NCBI RefSeq assembly: GCF_014230085.1
Contig: NZ_JACHVB010000021.1
Coordinates: 120,608-184,607 of the forward strand
Reading direction: 5' to 3'
Length of the DNA: 64,000 nt
DNA from: Ruficoccus amylovorans
GTDB lineage: Bacteria; Verrucomicrobiota; Verrucomicrobiia; Opitutales; Cerasicoccaceae
The notes beneath the pieces are model-generated. The model was not told the DNA's origin, made no database searches, and was given only the letters and a program-made list of their open reading frames with translations. The translations under genes and the position numbers were made by a program. Every line of letters starts with the position of its first letter. Position 1 is the stretch's first letter. Below are positions 17,310 to 25,271 of the stretch, one piece after another.

Positions 17310-19070
17310 ATGTCGGGGCGTATCATCCATTGCCCTATGGACGAACAACAGAGCTTTAAAATTAAATTGCGCCCCGAACCGATCAAGGCCCCATCCATTG
17401 CTGAAATAAGACAGCTTCAAACTGACGGGAAAGGTGACGAAGAGATTGTTAAGAGCATCTTTAAGGAAGACGTTCTTGAGCGCAGAGAACACGCTCAAGC
17501 CATTGTCAGCTATATGCGACATATCGAGTCCCCCTTTACCTATTGCTTGGATGCCCCTTGGGGGCATGGAAAAACCTCGTTTCTCAATCTGCTTGAGCGT
17601 TTGTTGCAATATAAAGGCTGTGTCGTTCTTCGGTTCAATGCATGGGAGAGCGATTATTTGCCTGACCCTTTCGTGCCGCTATTTGGGCAGATTTATTCGC
17701 AGATTCGTGATTTATACCCGAAGGGAAAACTTCCTCAGAAAGCCAAGGATGTATTGCGCAGAGCCGGGGCAGTCGCTCGGGCTATAGCGCCGGGCTTGTT
17801 GAAGCTAGGCTTGGAGGCTGCCGCAAATTACGGGGCTCCCGGATCAGTAGAGGCAGTGAAGGCGGTAGCAGGGGCAATAGACCCGGATAAAGCCCTTTGT
17901 GCTGCTGAAGAGGCCAAGCGCCTGTCCGAAAAAGCCATTGAAGACTACGGCGAGGAAACGAAGGAGCTTTCTGCATTTGTGCATGCGTTGAGTGAACTTG
18001 CTCATGTTGTCAGAGAAGATCAGCCCGGCGATGACCTTCCCATTGATCCCGAGATGCCGATTGTCGTGTTGGTTGATGAACTGGACCGATGCAGGCCATC
18101 GTTTACCATAGAAGTTCTTGAGCGCATAAAGCATCTCTTCTCTGCGGAAGGAATCTGCTTCATCGTGGCGCTCGACCGCACTCAGCTTTGTCACATGATC
18201 CGTCAAGTGTATGGCGCTCAGACTGACGCGGATGGATATTTGGAGAGGTTCTTTGATTTAGAGAGCAAGTTGGCGTGGGATGTTGATGAAGGTGCCCTTC
18301 GTGCAAGCATGGAGGGTGTCCTATGCTCTATTAACGGGGAGGATCAGCAGGTCCGGACGCACATGCTCAAGCGTCTTACTAGTGTCCCGTTAGCTTAGTT
18401 CCTGATAAAAATATTTTCACCGCAGAGGCGCAAAGACGCAGAGCGACATCTGTATCCACGAAGTTTTCTGTGCTTCTTGTGCCTTTTTGTGGCCATTAAC
18501 ATTTGTTAAGAACTTAGCTAACACGACACTAGTGCTTGTTTCATTCTATGGTCATACGGGGTTAGTATGAGAAAGATAAATCTCATTGTTAAACGTCTTG
18601 CCTTGACTCTCCCAGTCGCGGTTGATCGCTCAAAGGCTTGGGATATTCGTGAATCAATTGTGGCGTGTGCATCTACACTTTCTGTTGTTAGCGTTTGCGA
18701 TCCTGAGTTGTACCTTAAGATTGTTGGTAGACGGATATCAGGGGCGAAGGCAATGGAGGCTATCATCTTTAGGAAGGGAGATGATGCACTCCGTAGTAGA
18801 TGGCCAAATTTTGACTATTCTTTTCTTGAGGATATCATGTTGCTTCTTCCATATCCTGATCCCGCCATTGCGGTGAACGAGTATAGAAAGATAGTTTCCA
18901 GAATCAATGAGCGAAACTTCCTGAGGACTATGCTGGATGCCCCGATCTCGAAGAACTATGCAAATACGTTGTTTGTAGGTTATACCGACCAAAGAACGTT
19001 CGCTTTCAGCGCTGACATCTTGCGTAAATCAATTTGTCCAGCAATTGAGCTTGCTGTTCATCATGAATGA
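17310..19070 (+). pseudogene. KAP-family P-loop NTPase, split by a MITE
   Basis: The first part (17310-18398) encodes a KAP NTPase with Walker A 'APWGHGKTSF' (about residue 81) and Walker B 'IVVLVDELDRCRP' (about 250), typical of bacterial KAP proteins. It ends early in 'TSVPLA', inside a 144-bp inserted element. Removing that element and one copy of its ACTAGT target duplication joins the frame exactly to 18534-19070, giving '..LKRLTS-ACFILWSYGVS' and then 'MRKINLIVKRL', which matches the conserved C-terminal part of the AAA region. The intact protein would have about 536 residues. KAP NTPases include the PifA phage-exclusion group, so a defence role is possible. The start could also be 17337. 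Confidence 0.88.
18378..18533. mobile_element. MITE-like insertion (144 bp) with 6-bp target duplication
   Basis: The element spans 18384-18527 and is flanked by ACTAGT on both sides (18378-18383 and 18528-18533). Its ends form 20-bp terminal inverted repeats with 16 matches (GTCCCGTTAGCTTAGTTCCT at the left, the complement of the right end at the other). It encodes nothing. The interior has 'CACCGCAGAGGCGCAAAGAC' and a partly complementary T/G-rich tail. Because ACTAGT is a palindrome, the duplication could be counted as 4 or 6 bases. The insertion totals 150 bp and adds a stop. Confidence 0.85.
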
Positions 19071-19445
19071 TATGACATCTGGCCTGATGTGACGGCATGA
19101 GCCTGCCTGTCAGTATCCGTCCACCAGCATCGAAAATGGCGTTGCTCGATAGGCACCTGCACCAACGCCAGAAATGACGGTGCAAGATCCCGCTTCGGCT
19201 GTGTTCTGTTTTGTGGGATGTGTGATTGGCCAGGCGTTGTTTAAATTGTGACTGATCGATCGCTACGGGAGGTACGGTGATCGATGTGAGGGCTGGGCAA
19301 TGTTTGTGACCGCACGTATGTTGTTTCGTGGGCCGGGACACCTACTCATCTTGCGAAATCGGCAAAAGCCGGAGCTGAGTCACACCAACTACGCGAGACG
19401 CATGGCGGGTGTGGGAGGGCGATTGATGTGACTCGACGCGGGGGC
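19071..19445. other. No supported gene
   Basis: About 375 bases after the KAP relic hold no convincing coding sequence. Reading frames here have no codon bias or recognisable motif. The words GAGTCAC and GTGACTC appear, as they do around the rep relic further right. Confidence 0.4.
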
Positions 19446-19625
19446 CTATTGGGTAGGCTTTTGCTTGTTGTGTTTTTCCCTTATCTTGTCGCAAACCTCA
19501 TCGACCCGCTTACAGAACTCGTCATAGCTGAATGATCTGCATCCCTTCCCGTGAACTGCATTGATGATGCGCCGCTTTATACTTGGGATGGGATCGGCAT
19601 CTACGGGTTCTGGCTTGTCTTTCAC
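19446..19625 (-). CDS. Possible small protein (59 aa)
   Basis: A minus-strand frame runs from GTG 19625 to TAG 19446. It has an even, plausible composition: 'VKDKPEPVDADPIPSIKRRI', 'NAVHGKGCRSFSYDEFCKRV', 'DEVCDKIREKHNKQKPTQ'. An in-frame stop lies just before the GTG, so it cannot be longer. No clear ribosome site is present and no family was recognised. It could be a real small element gene or the tail of a decayed one. Confidence 0.35.
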   Translation of the reverse strand: MKDKPEPVDADPIPSIKRRIINAVHGKGCRSFSYDEFCKRVDEVCDKIREKHNKQKPTQ

Positions 19626-20079
19626 GGGTCAACCTATGGCCTTGAGCCCTGCCGGAGTCAACCCCGTCTCCGGGTTTGATGTCCTGCCTGCCGATTGTTC
19701 AAAAGGCTCGACTTTCGTGCGGGCGTCAACAGGGATGTTGAGTGCCTACCATTCAAGACGTATACGATATTTTAAGAAATTAACGCCTGCGTACCGGCGT
19801 TTACTTCGGCAATGCTCACGCGAAGACGAGGATACGGAAACGCTATCTCTCGAAGAATTCAGGGAAGAGCTTCAGCGGGTCGTGTCCGGTGAACCCGTGG
19901 ACCAAGCTGGGGAATCCCGGCAGCCTGCCAGAAGCAAAGCGGAGAGTCTTTGGCCGGTGCGCCTCCGCATCCGAAGGCACATTCACTGGCACAAACGCCT
20001 GACACCAGTTCGCAAGCAATTAAAGGGTATTTTGCACTGGAACCTGATCCGCATTTCGCTTTTCGATCTCGATGCTTAG
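19561..20079 (+). CDS. Doubtful hypothetical protein
   Basis: A 172-residue open frame in which only the middle looks protein-like ('RIRYFKKLTPAYRRLLRQ', 'DTETLSLEEFREELQRVV'). The first 55 residues are low in charge and oddly composed. It overlaps the small minus-strand frame at 19446-19625 and has no clear ribosome site. It may be a fragment of a decayed gene. Confidence 0.25.
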   Translation: MMMRRFILGMGSASTGSGLSFTGQPMALSPAGVNPVSGFDVLPADCSKGSTFVRASTGMLSAYHSRRIRYFKKLTPAYRRLLRQCSREDEDTETLSLEEFREELQRVVSGEPVDQAGESRQPARSKAESLWPVRLRIRRHIHWHKRLTPVRKQLKGILHWNLIRISLFDLDA

Positions 20080-20147
20080 CCACAAGGAAACTTGCTTCAC
20101 GGAGTTCTTTTCGTTCAAATTCAGGTATCGCAATCAGAGGGCGCAAG

Positions 20148-20420
20148 ATGAGAGGCCGGGCATTCAGGAGAAAACAACGTGACAAGCTGATGCGCAGGCG
20201 CGCCCATTATTGGGGATCGTCACCTGCCGAGAAGCCGTGTCTGGGGATGTTGAACAAGACACCGCTACCGTCCTGTTCGTGCTCTATATGCCGGGGCCGC
20301 AAGTATCTGCCCCGCAAGCTCACACTCAGGGAGGTTTCCCATGCCCGGCTTACGCAATTGGAAAGCCGAGACTACCCCAAGGTGAAGCATGTCTATCGGC
20401 AAAAGCTGTCTTGGGAGTGA
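20148..20420 (+). CDS. Small Cys-containing basic protein of element origin
   Basis: This 90-residue protein starts 'MRGRAFRRKQRDKLMRRRAH' and has a paired-cysteine motif in 'LPSCSCSICRGRKYL'. The basic helix followed by 'TPxPCSCxxCxxxRxY' recurs in small uncharacterised bacterial proteins often found near mobile elements; this is a recognition from memory. The four Cys could bind a metal. The ATG at 20148 is chosen because the motif region begins there. It lies directly next to the rep relic. Confidence 0.55.
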   Translation: MRGRAFRRKQRDKLMRRRAHYWGSSPAEKPCLGMLNKTPLPSCSCSICRGRKYLPRKLTLREVSHARLTQLESRDYPKVKHVYRQKLSWE

Positions 20421-20429
20421 TTGGACAGC

Positions 20430-20745
20430 GTTTGCGGAAACCGTATTCGCCCGGTCTGGAACTGCTCTCGGCGTTGGCAGAAAATCCCGCCGATTGCGGC
20501 GTTTGTTGTGACTCTCCGGACGTAAACGATCCCGCAAATGTGGCTGTTGTTTGCGGCCCGAACAGGCTCCCCTGGTCAGTCGCAAATCGTTTGTCCCCTG
20601 TGTCTGCGTGGATTGCGGAGCCGCAACAACGGTTTGCGATCCATTTGTTTGCGACGCAACAAGCGAATGCCCGTCGATTGCGTTTGGTTGGAGGATTTGC
20701 GGCTCAGGGAAGCGGTTTGTCCGCATTTGCGGGCACAAAAGGCTG
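20430..20745 (-). pseudogene. Relic of the 5' part of a second rep gene
   Basis: Read on the minus strand, this stretch lines up with the N-terminal region of the intact Rep. 'ANRCCGSAIHADTG' and 'DKRFATDQ' match 'ANDRCAHATRINTG' and 'SKSFATGQ' of Rep, followed about 20 residues later by 'SGESQQ' against 'AGESQP'. The DNA shares ATTTGCGACTGxCCAGG and GAGTCACAAC in the same order. It also keeps the dense TTTGCG words (eight exact copies: 20431, 20533, 20550, 20581, 20633, 20648, 20696, 20726). An in-frame stop occurs upstream and the HUH domain is missing, so only a fragment remains, in inverted orientation 6 kb from the intact gene. Confidence 0.65.
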
Positions 20746-20851
20746 TGTCTGGCCAGGCTGAATGGATTCCCGGCCCGATCCCTGCCCCGATTGTTGAGAG
20801 GGTATTTGTGTGACTCGCCCAGGTTGAGTCACGGATGCCGAATGCGGTGCT

Positions 20852-21313
20852 TCATGCGGGAGGCTGAGTCCCCCAGCTTGGGGGCATGACCACGTATTTC
20901 TTGCTGGGGAGGCGAATTCGCTCGGGGAACTGGTGTTCGAGGTAGGTTTTCAGGCTGAGCGTGAATGACTCCGGGCAGAGTTGGGCTAGTTCCTTGATAA
21001 AGGTATCACGCTTGCGAAAGTGCCCCAAGTGGACCTTGACTCGCCGGGTGGCCGTCAAGGCCCGGACGAATATCTTGTGACGTTGAACTTTATCCGGGGC
21101 CTGTTCGGAGAGGTGATCCGCATAGGCGGAAAAGTAATGGACGCCAGCGAACCGGGCTGTTTTGCCGATGAGGTGCAGGGTGGATTCGCACATGGCCGCG
21201 ATATCGAGCCATTTCAACGGGCGTTCGTCGGTGTCTTTTTCGGCTTCGCAAACGGAATGATAGAGGTTGAATCCATCTACGAAGAAAGCTGTTCGGTTGG
21301 CGGGTTCTTCCAT
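20852..21313 (-). pseudogene. NYN-domain (PIN-like) nuclease with internal deletion
   Basis: The 153-residue product starts with the NYN motif 'TAFFVDGFNLYHSV' (catalytic Asp). It ends with the family's C-terminal part, 'KELAQLCPESFTLS' and 'FPERIRLPSKKYVVMPPSW'. The middle block with 'TDVxLAxxLxxDA' and 'SGDSDLxP', which carries the other catalytic acids, is absent: 'VHLGHFRKRDT' runs straight into 'FIKELAQL'. NYN nucleases cut RNA and are often linked to defence or RNA quality control. The missing core predicts loss of activity. The ATG at 21313 is used because the motif follows at once. Confidence 0.7.
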
Positions 21314-21391
21314 GTCGGGGCAAAAAAAATCCCCTAGACCGTAGCCTAGGGGGGGCCGTGAGGCCAGCTCACAATGGAACTGGATTCCCAC

Positions 21392-21688
21392 GGGGAGGAT
21401 GACTAAATATCGGCTATACGCTGGTTAGCTGCAAGCATTATGTGCATTTTAACGACTATTTTGTGCGTTACTATGCGTGTGTGTGCAGTTGTGTGCATTA
21501 CCAGTCGTTTAATGGCGAAATTAGCGGATAGGTTTGTCACTTGTAACCCGCTACCTGTAACCCAATGCGAAAAACAGAGTCCATTTCAGTCTCGCGGAGT
21601 CCATTCGTAATGCGACTCAAGCCATTGATTATCAATTGAATGTCCAGTGTGGACGAGGGGAGTCTAACGCAGTCTAAACCATCAGGAA
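21392..21688. other. Right end of the element with short repeats
   Basis: No gene. The stretch holds several TGTGCATT/TTGTGCGTT words (21435-21505) inside a TAACGACT...AGTCGTTTA inverted repeat. It then has TTGTCAC and ACCTGTAACC (21553-21562), which also occur beside the integrase, and four GAGTCCA/CAGTCTAA words (21587-21680). This density of short repeats next to an attachment site is typical of integrase and excisionase binding regions. Confidence 0.5.
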
Positions 21689-21730
21689 GGCTTAAAAGGC
21701 CACTGCTCTACCGATTGAGCTACCGACCCA
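21689..21730. repeat. Attachment repeat, distal copy (attR), truncated tRNA-Lys 5' half
   Basis: An exact 42-bp copy of 11205-11246. It holds the tRNA-Lys 5' half up to the anticodon loop on the minus strand, with no T-arm or 3' end beside it. It is the displaced chromosomal half, and the former tRNA promoter region should lie to its right. Confidence 0.92.
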
Positions 21731-21796
21731 AAAATATTGATACGTAAGAAGATGGTGCGAATTGCCATGATCCATTCAAGCAAAACTGTCCAGAGG

Positions 21797-21954
21797 GTAA
21801 AGACCCCTGGATTTGTGTGGATTGCTGAATGTCCATGTCGTGTTGCACCGATGAATGCGTACGTAATGCTCGAATCAGGAAAAACGGCAAGCTAATTAAG
21901 AAATCGCGGCAGACTCAAGACCGAAAGTTGGCAGAACGGCGATTCGCCAGGTTT
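21797..21954 (+). pseudogene. Relic of a second tRNA-Lys integrase (N-terminal part)
   Basis: The translation 'TPGFVWIAECPCRVAPMNAY' in one frame, followed in another by 'NGKLIKKSRQTQDRKLAERR', aligns with the start of the intact integrase ('SPEYVKVAECLYRHSQSGVY', 'KQIRRSLRTKDRKLAERK'). A frameshift lies near 21865 and similarity stops at about 21954. It is in the same orientation and at nearly the same distance from the tRNA half (67 bases) as the intact integrase (80 bases). It is thus the leftover of an older element at this site. Confidence 0.8.
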
Positions 21955-22088
21955 GTTCTGGTGTTCCCGTCGTTAAGAGGTTTGCTGGAGTATTTCGCCG
22001 CATGGGAGTGCTTGGGCGGGCGTTCGCACGACTGTGCTCCGGGCGCAAAAGGATTGCAGATTGGCAGGAGGCGGGTACGTTCGCTTTC

Positions 22089-22421
22089 ATGAAATTCCCT
22101 TCTGTTTTCGTGGCCGGGCTCTTGTGTGCAGGGGCGCTGTGGATGAGTGGTTGCGAATCTCCCGTCTCTCAGGGGATGTCCACCAGCAACAAGGATTTCC
22201 AGAATTTTATGTTCGGCTACGAGGAGACCACCTACGAGTACCCGGTCCAGGTGCCGGGGACGAATCGCTGGGTTAAGATTGTCTCGCCGGAGCCGATTGA
22301 CCATCCGTTGACCTATCAGGATTACCTGGACTGGAAGGCCGCTCAGGAAGCTCAGGAGGATAAGGACAGTCCCGCGGTTTCCACCGGCTCCAAGGTCAAC
22401 GCTCCGAACCGTAAACAATAA
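22089..22421 (+). CDS. Small lipoprotein of unknown function
   Basis: This 110-residue protein has a lipoprotein signal peptide with Cys22 in 'ALWMSGC', followed by a hydrophilic part with 'FGYEETTYEYPVQVPGTNRW' and an Ala/Gln/Asp-rich tail. It should be anchored in a membrane on the periplasmic side. An upstream start at 22002 would hide the signal peptide, so ATG 22089 is used. It ends 11 bases before the GPP34 gene and is probably cotranscribed with it. No family recognised. Confidence 0.75.
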   Translation: MKFPSVFVAGLLCAGALWMSGCESPVSQGMSTSNKDFQNFMFGYEETTYEYPVQVPGTNRWVKIVSPEPIDHPLTYQDYLDWKAAQEAQEDKDSPAVSTGSKVNAPNRKQ

Positions 22422-22432
22422 AGAGCCATTCC

Positions 22433-23089
22433 ATGACCTTTGCAGAAGAGTTGATCCTCCTGGCCCTCGATCCCGACACGGGCAAGTTTCAACCTCTTCC
22501 GCGCAAGTCGCTGGAGCTTTCCCTCGCCGGGGCGCTCCTGCTGGAAATGGCCTTCCACGGGATCATCGACACTGAGCCGGGCACCGTGGTCGTGCTGGAG
22601 GAGAGCGTCCGCCGCAGCCAGTTTCTGGACGCGGCCTTGCAGACGATCCGCGAGGGTAGCGACCGCATTCCGCTGCGGCAGGCCTTGGCACGGCTGGGCT
22701 TGCAGGGCAATATGCTGATCGGCCGGACGCTGCGCCGGCTGGTGGACCAGGGAATCTTGAGCCAGAAGGCGGATTCTTTCCTGTGGATCAAGCGCCCCAT
22801 GCGGCATCCGCTGGCCGATGGAGAACTCTACGACAATGTGGTGGACCGCATCCGCGCGTTGGCACTGGATCCGGAGGAGATCCCCAGCCCGCACGAGGTC
22901 GTGCTGGTCGCGCTGGGAGAGGCCTGCAAGCTGCACCGCTTCCTTTTCTCGGTGCAGGAGTACGCGCAGTGCCGGGAGCGGTTAAAGGCGATTGCCGCGA
23001 TGGACTTTGTCGGGCAGGCGATCATCGAAGCTGTTTCCAGCATTGGAGAGCGTTCGCTGCTGGAGTTGGCGGCGGGGGAAGAACCCTGA
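22433..23089 (+). CDS. GOLPH3/GPP34-family protein
   Basis: This 218-residue all-helical protein begins 'MTFAEELILLALDPDTGKFQ' and continues with 'SLAGALLLEMAFHGIIDTE', the pattern of GPP34 (GOLPH3/Vps74) domain proteins. In eukaryotes these bind phosphatidylinositol-4-phosphate; bacterial members are mostly uncharacterised and probably membrane-associated. Later landmarks are 'LRRLVDQGILSQKADSF' and 'FVGQAIIEAVSSIG'. It lies between a lipoprotein and an MscS channel gene, all three on the plus strand, which suggests an envelope-related operon. Confidence 0.75.
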   Translation: MTFAEELILLALDPDTGKFQPLPRKSLELSLAGALLLEMAFHGIIDTEPGTVVVLEESVRRSQFLDAALQTIREGSDRIPLRQALARLGLQGNMLIGRTLRRLVDQGILSQKADSFLWIKRPMRHPLADGELYDNVVDRIRALALDPEEIPSPHEVVLVALGEACKLHRFLFSVQEYAQCRERLKAIAAMDFVGQAIIEAVSSIGERSLLELAAGEEP

Positions 23090-23150
23090 CCGGTACCGGC
23101 GGGCTGACTTGACCCCGGGGGCTTTTGCCATAGGCATATTACGCGTACCT

Positions 23151-25211
23151 ATGATTTTATCTATGCGTCGATGGTTGTGCGGTCTGACGGTTGGCCTGGC
23201 GATTTGTGCTGTTGCGGCCTATGCCGGTGAAGACGGATCGGGCGGGCAGCATGTCGGGGATACACCAGGCCTGGAACAGCCCGGCGGGGAAGTGTCCGCA
23301 AGCCAGGTGCCCGTTGAGCAGCCCGCCAAGGTGGAGTCAGCTTACGGGGATATGGCCGAACCGGAGGATTTTTCAGGGAACCGGCGGCCGGTTATTTCGA
23401 TTCCGAGCCAGCGTGGGAGCATCCGCGACTACCAGAAAACGGTGAACTTTGCCCGGCTTTCCAGCCCCCGGCGGACTTGGGAGTCGATGTTGCGGCTGAT
23501 GGACGAGTACAGCCAGGAGGTGCAGGAAAACGGTTTTACCTACGCCAATCACGCCCGTTTGGTCTATCTGGAGGAGCAGATCGTCAACCTGTTCGATCTA
23601 AGGGAAGTCGCCCCCTCTCTGCGCAGTGACGTGGGTATGGAGGCGGCCGTCTATCTCCGTGATGCCATCGCCCACTTTGACTTGCCGCCGTCGGATACCC
23701 TGCCGGACCGGACCGAGGCCTTCAAAGAGATGAAGGACGGCTTCCCCGGTATCTGGAATGTGTATGGCAGCCCGATCGAGATCTCCTATATCGATTCGGG
23801 GGAGTTTAAGGGACGGTTCCAGTTCTCCCTCTATACGGCCCTCAACGCGCGGACCATGGCCCAGCGCGTCGAGCACCACACGTATGTTTATCCCGAGTTC
23901 GCCGGATTGCGCGAGGCGTACTTCAATACGCCGGGACCGGGAATCCCGGACGTGTTAATCGACTCGCTGCCGGGCTGGATGCGCCGGGATTTGTGGGGGA
24001 TGCGTCTGTGGCAGTTCTCCATCGTGCTCATCCTGACCTTGGGGGCGGTCCTGCTGGTGCTGGCTCTCAAGCGTTTGCTGCGGGCTTGTTCGCAGCGTCT
24101 TCCGCGGGCAGTAGGCAGCGCCCTGTGGCTGTTGTTGCCGTTGCTGATTATCTACCTGGCGGGCAAGTTGAACTGGTTTTTCAGTGAGCACGTCTTCCTG
24201 ACGGGAAAGGTGCTCCGGATTGTCCACTACGTGGAGGAAGGGGTCGCCTTGCTCAGTTTGGTGGCGATGATCCTGGTCGGAGGAGGTGTGTTGATGGAGA
24301 TTATTTTTCTGGCCCCGCGCTTTGATAAAAAGGGCGTGAACTCCTACCTGATCCGCTTTGGCCTGCGTCTGGCCAGTATCGTGGTGGCGGCCGTGGTCCT
24401 GCTGGAGGGGTTGCAGCGGATGGGCTTCACGCTGGCAACGGTTCTGGCCGGGGCCGGGGTGACGGGTCTGGCTGTGGCCCTGGCGGCACAAGAGTCATTG
24501 AGGAATATCTTTGGCAGCATCATGCTGTTGTTGGACAAGCCGTTCAAAATCGGCCAGCGCGTGAAGGTGCGTGGCCACGATGGTTTTGTTGAGGAGATCG
24601 GGCTGCGTTCGACCAAGATCCGGCAGTTGGACGGCCATCTGGCCTGCCTGCCGAACGAGGATGTCGCCCGGGCCGACATCGAGAATATTTCTGAGCGTCC
24701 GTTTATTCGCCGCATGATGAATCTGGCGCTTCCGCTGGATACCCCGTCGGATAAAGTCGAGGAGGCGGTGCAAATCGTTCGCGACTTGCTGGCGGTGCAC
24801 GAGGTCCCCCGAACCGAGGTGGAAATCGCAGCGAATCCCGAGCTGGAAGACCGTCCGCGGCTCGTCAATGAGGAGATTAACCAGCCGGGCTATCCGCCGC
24901 GCATCTTCTTTAACGAGTTCAACCCGGCTTCGCTCAACCTGCTGGTCATCTATTGGTTTCACCCGCCGCAGTATTGGGACTATCTCGAACACACACAGCG
25001 CATCAATCGCGAGATCATGAGCCGCTTCGAGGAAGCTGGCTTGCGGCTTGCCCTTCCCGCGCAGCGGCTTCAACTGGCCGGAGATCCTTCCCGTCCGCTG
25101 GAGATTGGCAGTCGCGAAGTCAACGGCGACGAGGACGACTTACCGCTGGCCGGTCTGCGCGAAGCGGAGAGTCCCCGCCGCGAACCTCCCGCTTCCGGAA
25201 GCAAGTCCTGA
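23151..25211 (+). CDS. MscS-family mechanosensitive channel
   Basis: This 686-residue inner-membrane channel has a signal peptide (1-25), a long periplasmic N-terminal region (about 25-280), four to five membrane segments (about 285-460), and the MscS pore and beta domain. The pore helix and following region read 'GVTGLAVALAAQESLRNIFG' (about 436), then 'LDKPFKIGQRVKVRG' and 'LRSTKIRQLDGHLACLPNED'. Such channels release solutes on hypo-osmotic shock. The large periplasmic domain puts it with the long MscK/YbdG-like forms. The start at 23151 gives a clean signal peptide. It lies 62 bases after the GPP34 gene. Confidence 0.92.
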   Translation: MILSMRRWLCGLTVGLAICAVAAYAGEDGSGGQHVGDTPGLEQPGGEVSASQVPVEQPAKVESAYGDMAEPEDFSGNRRPVISIPSQRGSIRDYQKTVNFARLSSPRRTWESMLRLMDEYSQEVQENGFTYANHARLVYLEEQIVNLFDLREVAPSLRSDVGMEAAVYLRDAIAHFDLPPSDTLPDRTEAFKEMKDGFPGIWNVYGSPIEISYIDSGEFKGRFQFSLYTALNARTMAQRVEHHTYVYPEFAGLREAYFNTPGPGIPDVLIDSLPGWMRRDLWGMRLWQFSIVLILTLGAVLLVLALKRLLRACSQRLPRAVGSALWLLLPLLIIYLAGKLNWFFSEHVFLTGKVLRIVHYVEEGVALLSLVAMILVGGGVLMEIIFLAPRFDKKGVNSYLIRFGLRLASIVVAAVVLLEGLQRMGFTLATVLAGAGVTGLAVALAAQESLRNIFGSIMLLLDKPFKIGQRVKVRGHDGFVEEIGLRSTKIRQLDGHLACLPNEDVARADIENISERPFIRRMMNLALPLDTPSDKVEEAVQIVRDLLAVHEVPRTEVEIAANPELEDRPRLVNEEINQPGYPPRIFFNEFNPASLNLLVIYWFHPPQYWDYLEHTQRINREIMSRFEEAGLRLALPAQRLQLAGDPSRPLEIGSREVNGDEDDLPLAGLREAESPRREPPASGSKS

Positions 25212-25271
25212 GGCGGTCGGCAATCGCTGGCTGGTCTGAAGCCGATCTGGCCGACAGGCGACTCGGGGCTT

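Larger units (their letters stand above)
11205..21730. mobile_element. Integrated element at tRNA-Lys (about 10.5 kb)
   Basis: The region lies between two exact 42-bp copies of the tRNA-Lys 5' half. It begins with a tyrosine integrase next to the tRNA and carries an excisionase-like HTH protein, a HUH-type Rep, small unknown genes, a broken KAP NTPase, an inverted rep relic and a defective NYN gene. Base composition is more AT-rich and uneven than in the flanks. The content is that of an integrative element related to rolling-circle plasmids. No conjugation or capsid genes are seen, so it is at most mobilisable or a decayed satellite. Confidence 0.88.

Noticed and set aside
20210..20813. Cys-rich plus-strand frames over the rep relic
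   Set aside because: They are produced by the TTTGCG words read in several frames; the minus strand aligns with Rep.
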